Notes under the pieces: generated by a model
Seen by the model: the letters and a program-made list of their open reading frames with translations, nothing else
Told to the model about the DNA's origin: nothing
The model's database searches: none
Program-made: the position numbers and the translations under genes
Shown here: positions 57,717-64,000 of the stretch, piece by piece
How positions within the stretch are numbered: position 1 is the stretch's first letter
Layout of the letters: each line of letters opens with the position of its first letter
Origin: Mycobacterium decipiens
Lineage (GTDB): Bacteria; Actinomycetota; Actinomycetes; Mycobacteriales; Mycobacteriaceae
Direction: 5' to 3'
Length of the DNA: 64,000 bases
Assembly (NCBI RefSeq): GCF_963853665.1
Contig: NZ_OY970459.1
Coordinates: 3,968,001 to 4,032,000 of the forward strand

Positions 57717-57745
57717 GTCCCCCGCAACGCGGGGGACTTTTCTTT
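57717..57745 (+). terminator. Intrinsic terminator downstream of the 43-aa small ORF
   Basis: A perfect stem of 9 bp, GTCCCCCGC and GCGGGGGAC, with loop AAC, followed by TTTTCTTT on the plus strand. U-tract terminators of this quality are uncommon in mycobacteria. It would end a plus-strand transcript starting near 57490, just before the SDR gene that reads the other way. Confidence 0.75.
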
Positions 57746-57752
57746 GTGCGGC

Positions 57753-58505
<753 letters not shown>

Positions 58506-58554
58506 GCAAGTCCCCTTCGTCGCTTGTGTTGGCCAACCTACTGGTTGGTTGGGA

Positions 58555-59658
58555 CTATACCCAGTCGTCGAGTACCGCTTCGATGTCGACCGCGGGGGCG
58601 GGCGACGAGCCGGGCGTGCTCGGAACCGTGCGGGAGAACCGCGGCGCCGGCATCGGCTGCAGTCCCCCACCGACTTCATAGAAGGTGTTTCGCTCGGTGA
58701 TGTGCGGCTCGTTGTGCACCTCGCCGAACGCCAGCACCGGCGTTACGCAGGCATCCGACTTGGCGAACACTTCGGCCCAGTGGTCCCGGTCGTGGCGCTT
58801 GAACGCCTGGCTTAGCAGCGCACGCAGTTCGGGCCAGCGGGCGCGGTCGTTTTGCGGGGGCAGCTCGGCGGCGTCTAGACCCAGTCCGGCCAACATGGCC
58901 GCGTAGAACTGCGGCTCAATGGCGCCGACGGCGACGTAACGGCCGTCGGCGCACTCGTAGGTGTCGTAATAGGGCGCGCCGCCGTCGAGCATGTTGGTGC
59001 CTCGCGCGTCGGTCCACATGCCCGTCGCCCGCATCGCCCACATCATCTGAATCAGCACGCTGGACCCGTCGACCATCGCGGCATCGACGACCTGGCCCTT
59101 GCCCGAGCTCTGCCGTTCCCACAGCGCGGCCAGGATCCCGACCAGCAGGAACATCGAGCCGCCGCCGAAGTCACCGACCAGGTTCAGCGGCGGCACCGGC
59201 CGCTCGCCCGCCCGGCCAATGGCGTGCAGGATGCCGTTCAGCGAGATGTAGTTGATGTCGTGACCGGCCTGCTGGCTGCGCGGGCCGGACTGGCCCCAGC
59301 CGGTCATCCGCGCGTAGATCAGCCGGTCGTTGACCTCTGCGCAGTCGACCGGTCCCAATCCCAGCCGTTCGGTGACGCCGGGACGATAACCCTCGATCAA
59401 CACGTCGGCCTTGGCGACGAGTTTGAGCACCAGCTCGCGTCCCGGGTCGGACTTCAGATCGGCGGTCACGATGCGCCGGTTGCGCAACATGGCGTCTCGC
59501 GAGACACCGCCGGCACCGGCTGGGCCTCTGGAACTCTTGGGCGGACGATCGATTCGCACCACGTCGGCACCGAGGTCCCCCAGGATCATCGCAGCGTGCG
59601 GGCCCGGCCCGATGCCGGCCAGTTCGACAACTCGTAACCCGCTTAGCGGTCCCGCCAT
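58555..59658 (-). CDS. mcr: Alpha-methylacyl-CoA racemase Mcr
   Basis: A 367-residue family III CoA transferase-fold racemase that epimerises 2-methylacyl-CoA thioesters so that beta-oxidation can continue, for example on sterol side chains. Active-site residues align as His133 ([10 protein letters not shown]), Asp163 ([10 protein letters not shown]) and Glu248 (VGAIEPQF). The offset of 7 from the published M. tuberculosis numbering comes from extra residues in the loop at about 40-50 ([16 protein letters not shown]). The ATG at 59658 has GAAGGGCC upstream. The frame is open much further upstream without gene-like content. Confidence 0.93.
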   Translation of the reverse strand: MAGPLSGLRVVELAGIGPGPHAAMILGDLGADVVRIDRPPKSSRGPAGAGGVSRDAMLRNRRIVTADLKSDPGRELVLKLVAKADVLIEGYRPGVTERLGLGPVDCAEVNDRLIYARMTGWGQSGPRSQQAGHDINYISLNGILHAIGRAGERPVPPLNLVGDFGGGSMFLLVGILAALWERQSSGKGQVVDAAMVDGSSVLIQMMWAMRATGMWTDARGTNMLDGGAPYYDTYECADGRYVAVGAIEPQFYAAMLAGLGLDAAELPPQNDRARWPELRALLSQAFKRHDRDHWAEVFAKSDACVTPVLAFGEVHNEPHITERNTFYEVGGGLQPMPAPRFSRTVPSTPGSSPAPAVDIEAVLDDWV

Positions 59659-59895
59659 GATGTACCGGCCCTTCATCTGGGTTGACGCCTCGACCAATAT
59701 CGATAAACGTGTCTCCGCAGCTCCGCAACCGCGTGGTCGCTGAGAGCTAGCCACAAGGTGAACTACGGGATCGACACCCGGACAATTCTCGCGGGTCTTG
59801 CTGTCAGGCTGACCGACGGGGTGCTGTCGGCAACGGGGCGGGCCGTTCGGCCCGGTCGGGCGCAGCCGCCGTCGCTGCCAGCCGACCTGATCCCT

Positions 59896-59901
59896 TAAGG
59901 T
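59896..59901 (+). promoter_or_regulatory. -10 hexamer for leaderless echA10
   Basis: TAAGGT lies seven bases before the ATG at 59909 with no ribosome-binding site. The remaining 240 bp back to mcr contain no gene I can support. Confidence 0.55.
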
Positions 59902-59908
59902 CGGTGTC

Positions 59909-60718
59909 ATGCCGGATTGCGAAATCGACACGCTGGCACCGGTCGCAGGTCTGCGGGTCGCGCTGTCCGCCGACGGTGTGCTGTCGGTGACCATCGACCG
60001 CCCCGAGAGCCTGAACTCGCTGACGACGGCAGTGCTGGCCGGGATCGCCGATGCGATGGAGCGGGCGGCCACCGATCCGCGGGTAAAAGTGGTGCGCCTG
60101 GGTGGAACGGGCCGCGGCTTCAGCTCCGGAGCCGGCATGGGCGCCGAGGATGGGGCGCGCGGCGACTCGCGGACCGCGACCATTGTGGAGATCAACCGGA
60201 CGGTGCGGGCAATTACCGCGCTGCCGCATCCGGTTGTTGCCGTCGTTCAGGGACCGGCAGCCGGCGTCGGCGTTTCGCTGGCCCTGGCCTGTGACCTTGT
60301 GTTGGCGTCTGACAGAGCGTTCTTCATGCTTGCGTTCACGAAACTCGGGTTGATGCCCGACGGCGGTGCGTCGGCCTTGGTTGCCGCCGCTGTTGGCCGC
60401 ATCCGGGCAATGCGGATGGCCCTACTGCCCGACCGACTGGCGGCCGCCGAGGCGCTGGCCTATGGCCTGGTCAGCGCGGTGTACTCCGCCGAGGAATTCG
60501 AAGCCCAAGTCGACCAGGTGATCTCGAAGCTGCTGACGGGCCCGGTCGTGGCGTTCGCCAGGACCAAAGAAGCAATCAACGCGGCCACGCTGACTGAGTT
60601 GGACCACACCCTCGAACGTGAGCTGCACGGTCAATCGGCTCTGCTGCGGTCAAACGACTTCCGTGAAGGTGCGAGGGCATTCCAGCAGCGCCGCGCCCCC
60701 CATTTCACCGATTTCTGA
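59909..60718 (+). CDS. echA10: Enoyl-CoA hydratase/isomerase family protein EchA10
   Basis: A 269-residue crotonase-fold protein with the oxyanion segments [10 protein letters not shown] (about residue 69) and [18 protein letters not shown] (about 112). The first canonical hydratase Glu is replaced by Ser123 and the second by Asp151 (GLMPDGG). Hydration is therefore unlikely; delta3,delta2-enoyl-CoA isomerase or another crotonase reaction is a better guess. H37Rv has two adjacent genes (echA10, echA11); only one is present here. It is divergent from mcr. Confidence 0.85.
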   Translation: MPDCEIDTLAPVAGLRVALSADGVLSVTIDRPESLNSLTTAVLAGIADAMERAATDPRVKVVRLGGTGRGFSSGAGMGAEDGARGDSRTATIVEINRTVRAITALPHPVVAVVQGPAAGVGVSLALACDLVLASDRAFFMLAFTKLGLMPDGGASALVAAAVGRIRAMRMALLPDRLAAAEALAYGLVSAVYSAEEFEAQVDQVISKLLTGPVVAFARTKEAINAATLTELDHTLERELHGQSALLRSNDFREGARAFQQRRAPHFTDF

Positions 60719-60723
60719 ATGCG

Positions 60724-61446
60724 TCAGACGGCGAACAACGGGGGCAGCGCGAGCACCATGATCAGGCCCCACACGAAGTGGGTCAGCATCGGCGCCAACA
60801 CCCCACCGCTGGCCCGGCGCTCAAACGCGCACACCGTGCCGACGATGACCGCCGCGAAGCCGAGCATCAGATTCGCGCTGGCCATAACGGCGCCGACGTA
60901 CAACACGGTCGAGATGGTCACCGGAAAGCATCGCCCGAGCGCGGTGTAGAGCGCGCCGCGGAAGAACATCTCCTCGGCGATGGCGTTGACCAAGGTGATC
61001 AGGAGAATCGGGAGCAGAGCTCCCTGATGGGCGAATTGCAGTACGCGGGCTATCAATTCAGCTGCGCGAGGAAGCTCCCTGGCGATCACTCCGCCCACCA
61101 CGAAGACGCCTGCGAGTAGCAGGCCAACGGTAGTCCCGGTGATGACTGGGCGCTGATTGCGACCGCGCCAGCAGATACCACCCAGATGTAACGGCCCGGA
61201 GATGAGCGCACCGAGGATCCACACGGCCGCTAGCGCCAGTGTCAGCCAGTAGAAACTCGCTTCGCCGGGTGTCCGCCTCAGCGAAAAGCCCAGCACCACG
61301 GCTCCGATGACCAACGTGACGGCGACAACGACACGGCGGCAGCGCACGACTCTCGGCGGTTCATGATGGGGCACAGCAACATTAGTGATCGCACGACGAA
61401 ACTCTTCGAGCACGCTGGTGTGGTGTGGAGTGGTGGATTGGCTCAT
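60724..61446 (-). CDS. CPBP-family intramembrane metalloprotease-like protein
   Basis: A 240-residue integral membrane protein with about seven hydrophobic segments. The CPBP/Abi motif EExxxR is present as AEEMFFRGALYTAL (about residue 150) and a later histidine in MLTHFVWGLIM fits the second metal motif. Such proteins act as CAAX-type proteases or in bacteriocin self-protection. The ATG at 61446 overlaps the stop of the NmrA-like gene as ATGA, so they are coupled. It may correspond to Rv1140; I am not certain. Confidence 0.8.
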   Translation of the reverse strand: MSQSTTPHHTSVLEEFRRAITNVAVPHHEPPRVVRCRRVVVAVTLVIGAVVLGFSLRRTPGEASFYWLTLALAAVWILGALISGPLHLGGICWRGRNQRPVITGTTVGLLLAGVFVVGGVIARELPRAAELIARVLQFAHQGALLPILLITLVNAIAEEMFFRGALYTALGRCFPVTISTVLYVGAVMASANLMLGFAAVIVGTVCAFERRASGGVLAPMLTHFVWGLIMVLALPPLFAV

Positions 61447-62588
61447 GCAGACCGGACTTTCGGGCTCAGAGTGATCAGAATATCCAGACCGGTACGCAGC
61501 GCACCGGCGACCGGGCCAGGGAAATGGTTCACCACCCCAAGGGTGGGCCGCGGCAGGTGCGGTATCAGCGCCCGGGCGAGCCGCCGAATTCGCAGCGCGT
61601 CGCCACCGGCCCAAGTCGGATCGGTGTCGGCGAGGTGATGGGGATCCGCTAGCGCGTTGACCGGCCGGGGCGCTGAATTGGACGCGTCCGCCAGCGCAAG
61701 CGCAATTGCCTCCTCGACGCCGAGCAAGCCACCGGGCGGGTCGGCTACCCGATCTCGCAGGTCAGTGCCGGACGCGGTCATTGAGTGGTCCATCGACTCC
61801 ACCAGGTCACCCGCCAACCCCTGGGGCACCGGGAGCGCGATCGCGGTGACCTGCGAAGCCAACGCGGTGTCAACTCCGGGCACCCGCCAAACGGCCCGCC
61901 ACCGACCGGAGACGCGCGCATATGCCTGCACTAGCTCACGGTAGGACGTGGTGTCGGCGCCGCGAATGTCATACGCCCCCGCGGGTACCTGGGCGGCGTC
62001 AGAAGCTGCGACGAGATAGTGCAGCACATCGCGGATGGAGATCGGATCGACCGCGTTGTCCATCCAGCCCGGAATCGGCATGAGCGGGAACCGGTCTCCG
62101 ACGTAGCGCAGCATCTCGAACGACGTCGACCCGGCACCGATTATCATCGCCGCGCCCAGCCACACCAGCTCCGCGCCACCCTCGACCGCCAGGGCCGCGG
62201 CCACCTCGGCCCGGCTGGTCAGGTGCTCTGACAGCGCCGGTTCATCCGGCACGAAGCCACCCAGGTAGACGATCCGTCGCACGCCGGCATCGCTGGCCGC
62301 GGCTGCCACATTTGCGGCCGCGGCCTGGTCGGCGTCCCGGAAGCCCGGTCGACCAATTCCGTGGACCAGGTAATACATCACCTCGATCGGGCCCGCCGCG
62401 TCCAGCGCCGCGCGCGCTGAAGGGTCGGAAGCGTCGAGAATGACGGGTGTGACGTCGTCAAACCAACCTAACCGCTTGAGCCGGGCCAGGTTTCGGGAAG
62501 CCGCTACCACCTGGTGGCCGTCCGCTAGCAACGCCGTGACCAGTCGCGAACCCACATAACCGGTGGCACCGGTCACCAAAATCCGCAC
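61443..62588 (-). CDS. NmrA-like NAD(P)-binding epimerase/reductase
   Basis: A 381-residue extended/atypical SDR. The nucleotide-binding motif VTGATGYVGSRL is at the N-terminus (residues 5-16), a Rossmann fold follows, and the segment VMYYLVHGIGRPGFRDAD marks the catalytic region. There is no clear YxxxK. The GTG at 62588 starts the Rossmann fold; upstream codons run into the hairpin-rich repeat. The C-terminal 100 residues include a hydrophobic end (GPVAGALRTGLDILITLSP). The role is unknown; the coupled membrane protease gene suggests an envelope function. Confidence 0.8.
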   Translation of the reverse strand: MRILVTGATGYVGSRLVTALLADGHQVVAASRNLARLKRLGWFDDVTPVILDASDPSARAALDAAGPIEVMYYLVHGIGRPGFRDADQAAAANVAAAASDAGVRRIVYLGGFVPDEPALSEHLTSRAEVAAALAVEGGAELVWLGAAMIIGAGSTSFEMLRYVGDRFPLMPIPGWMDNAVDPISIRDVLHYLVAASDAAQVPAGAYDIRGADTTSYRELVQAYARVSGRWRAVWRVPGVDTALASQVTAIALPVPQGLAGDLVESMDHSMTASGTDLRDRVADPPGGLLGVEEAIALALADASNSAPRPVNALADPHHLADTDPTWAGGDALRIRRLARALIPHLPRPTLGVVNHFPGPVAGALRTGLDILITLSPKVRSA

Positions 62589-62615
62589 AACGTCCAACCT
62601 AGCGCGGCGACGATG

Positions 62616-62702
62616 CGGGCCGTGGAACGGCCCGAGGAGGAGCCACGCAATCAGCACAGCGCGGCGACCCCGAACCTTCCGAGCGGGCCGTGGAACGGCC
62701 CG
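62616..62702. repeat. Two hairpin elements related to the 61-bp repeat
   Basis: CGGGCCGT-GGA-ACGGCCCG occurs at 62616-62634 and again at 62684-62702. The first is preceded by GCGACGATG, the same text that precedes the hairpin in the 50979-51161 repeat. It is a dispersed repetitive element between the NmrA-like gene and the polyketide synthase. Confidence 0.7.
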
Positions 62703-62816
62703 AGGATGGCGATCCCCGCAACTGCGTGCAGGTCAACGTCCCCAGCCGACACGATCTGAACCCATCCGACGCCGGTAACGTAACTGACAATATGGACGTG
62801 ATCACAGGGGGAGATA

Positions 62817-62852
62817 CGGTCTGCCTCGGTGTGCAGACACCGAGGCAGACCG
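62817..62852. promoter_or_regulatory. Perfect 16-bp-stem hairpin at the 5' end of the type III PKS gene
   Basis: Arms CGGTCTGCCTCGGTGT (62817-62832) and ACACCGAGGCAGACCG (62837-62852) enclose a GCAG loop. It ends 17 bp before the GTG at 62870, and a strong purine run (AGGGGGAG, 62805-62812) lies just upstream. It could be an mRNA structure controlling translation or a DNA operator. No U-tract follows, so it is not a standard terminator. Confidence 0.7.
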
Positions 62853-62869
62853 CACCAGATAGTCCGGCC

Positions 62870-63901
62870 GTGGCCGGCTTGGCCGTGAAATTCCCACGAC
62901 ACCGGCACACCCAGGACCAGACCATCGGGGCGCTCGCAGAATTCGCCGGCCCGGAGTTTCGGCGGTTCGCCCTCAACAGCGGGGTCCAGGCCCGCCACAC
63001 CGCGCTACCGCTGTCGCGCTACTCGCAGCTGCACGGCTTCACCGAGGCCAACGATGCCTTCGTCGAGGTTGCCCTTGACCTGGGTGAGCGGGCGCTACTG
63101 GCGGCACTGGACGACGCCAAAGTCAAACCGTCGGAGGTGGACATCGTCTTCTCCACGACAGTTACTGGCCTGGCCGTGCCGACGCTGGAAGCGCGACTGG
63201 CGGCGCGAGTGGGGCTGCGCCAGGACGTCAAACGCATTCCCCTATTCGGACTGGGCTGCGTCGCCGGTGCCGCCGGGGTAGCGCGCATGCATGACTACCT
63301 GCGCGCCTTTCCCAACGAGGTAGGGGCGCTGCTGGCGGTCGAACTGTGCTCGTTGACCATCCAGCGCGACGACACTTCGGTGGCCAACCTGGTTGCCACC
63401 AGCCTCTTCGGTGACGGCGCCGCGGTCGTCGTCACCAAGGGAGCCGCCCGGGCCGCTGCGGGTTGCACCGGTCCCCATGTGCTGGCAACCCGCAGCAGAA
63501 TTTATCCCGACACCGAAGAAGTCATGGGCTGGCGGATCGGCAGTGACGGGTTCCGGATCGTCCTGTCCGTCGACGTCGCTACCGTCACCGAGAAGTACCT
63601 CGGCGACGACGTCCGCAGGTTTCTCGCCGACCACGGGCTGGCCCTCGAAGATGTGACGACTTGGATCTGTCACCCCGGGGGGCCCCGCGTGATTGACGCG
63701 GTCGAAAACGTGTTGGATCTGCCCGAACACGCCCTGGACCACACGCGAAACTCACTGCGCGACAACGGCAACCTGTCGTCAGTATCGGTGCTGGATGTGT
63801 TGCGGGCCACCATGGCCGATCCGCCGCCGCCAGGTTCGATCGGGTTGATGATCGCGATGGGGCCGGCGTTTTGTTCGGAACTGGTGCTGCTCAGGTGGTA
63901 G
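62870..63901 (+). CDS. Type III polyketide synthase (chalcone-synthase-like, Pks10/Pks11 group)
   Basis: A 343-residue thiolase-fold enzyme that extends an acyl-CoA starter with malonyl or methylmalonyl units, giving alkylpyrones or alkylresorcinols. The catalytic triad is visible: Cys in FGLGCVAGAAGVAR (about residue 130), His in CHPGGPRVID (about 270) and Asn in DNGNLSSVSVL (about 300). The C-terminal GPAFCSELVLLRW is as in Pks10/11. The start is uncertain: GTG at 62870 aligns best with the family, while ATG at 62792 would include the hairpin in coding sequence. A methyltransferase gene follows after 4 bp. Confidence 0.9.
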   Translation: MAGLAVKFPRHRHTQDQTIGALAEFAGPEFRRFALNSGVQARHTALPLSRYSQLHGFTEANDAFVEVALDLGERALLAALDDAKVKPSEVDIVFSTTVTGLAVPTLEARLAARVGLRQDVKRIPLFGLGCVAGAAGVARMHDYLRAFPNEVGALLAVELCSLTIQRDDTSVANLVATSLFGDGAAVVVTKGAARAAAGCTGPHVLATRSRIYPDTEEVMGWRIGSDGFRIVLSVDVATVTEKYLGDDVRRFLADHGLALEDVTTWICHPGGPRVIDAVENVLDLPEHALDHTRNSLRDNGNLSSVSVLDVLRATMADPPPPGSIGLMIAMGPAFCSELVLLRW

Positions 63902-63905
63902 GGCC

Positions 63906-64000
63906 GTGTACTACCTGCTGATCCTGGCGGTCGTCTTCGAACGCCTGGCGGAGCTGGTGGTGGCCCAACGCAACGCGCGGTGGTCTTTCGCGCAGGGCGG
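63906..64000 (+). CDS. ICMT-like membrane methyltransferase, N-terminus only (cut by window end)
   Basis: From the GTG at 63906, 31 codons are visible: a membrane helix beginning VYYLLILAVVFERLAELVVA followed by QRNARWSFAQGG. This is the opening of isoprenylcysteine carboxyl methyltransferase-like proteins and matches my memory of Rv1139c. It is 4 bp after the type III PKS, the same pairing as alkylpyrone synthase and its methyltransferase in other bacteria (BpsA/BpsB). O-methylation of the PKS product is inferred. Confidence 0.75.
   Translation, partial: MYYLLILAVVFERLAELVVAQRNARWSFAQG

Overview
The window is high-GC DNA from a slow-growing Mycobacterium close to, but not identical with, the M. 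tuberculosis complex. The evidence is the ESX-5-type PE/PPE/Esx genes, mycothiol (mshB), coenzyme F420 (fbiC), PIM/LAM (pimE, lpqW) and MmpL genes, and a gene order that, from memory of H37Rv, follows Rv1198 down to Rv1139c in reverse orientation. No rRNA, tRNA, insertion sequence or CRISPR array was recognised.

Layout. 1-3.3 kb: a minus-strand PE13-PPE18-esxK-esxL operon followed by an extra, frameshifted PPE gene that runs off the left edge. 3.9-8.4 kb: a PucR-type regulator, then a minus-strand hydrolase-hydrolase-fadD36 operon. 8.6-13.2 kb: a module I do not place in H37Rv, made of an aldehyde dehydrogenase divergent from a P450, two MaoC-like hydratase subunits and a TetR regulator, with a long inverted repeat in the shared promoter region. 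13.2-17.6 kb: proline catabolism (proline dehydrogenase, rocA) with its divergent PucR regulator. 17.7-30.6 kb: helicase, dapC, fdxC, PadR regulator with fadH, TB8.4 antigen, fbiC, PE12, a small membrane protein, a 35-codon small ORF and mshB. 30.6-34.2 kb: a duplicated PE/PPE segment. The first copy is decayed and is followed by two unfamiliar genes; the second copy is an intact lipX(PE11)-PPE17 pair. 34.2-46.4 kb: TetR regulator, lpqW, typA, the narGHJI nitrate reductase operon and mutT2. 46.4-54.1 kb: a pterin dehydratase-like protein, pimE, two Ala/Pro-rich secreted proteins, several small conserved genes, a 61-bp tandem repeat, a methyltransferase, a GntR regulator and a sirtuin. 54.2-57.2 kb: an uninterrupted mmpL13 with an overlapping TetR gene and a near-ideal operator. 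57.2-60.7 kb: a candidate leaderless small ORF with an intrinsic terminator, an SDR, mcr and echA10. 60.7-64 kb: a CPBP protease, an NmrA-like reductase, a type III polyketide synthase and the start of an ICMT-like methyltransferase.

How the parts fit. The SDR, mcr, EchA10, FadH and FadD36 all act on acyl-CoA or branched-chain lipid substrates. The P450/ALDH/hydratase module would add oxidative attack on an unknown lipid or terpenoid. PimE and LpqW both act on the branch point between polar PIMs and lipoarabinomannan. NarGHJI gives respiratory nitrate reduction. Compared with remembered H37Rv, the pks3/4-papA3-mmpL10-fadD21 block and sigI are absent, while the P450 module, the cargo between the PE copies and the type III PKS are present. 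Several genes, mostly regulators, have a TANNNT -10 hexamer 6-8 nt before the start codon, which fits leaderless transcription. Start codons were chosen from ribosome-binding sites, overlaps and remembered family lengths, and doubtful ones are flagged.
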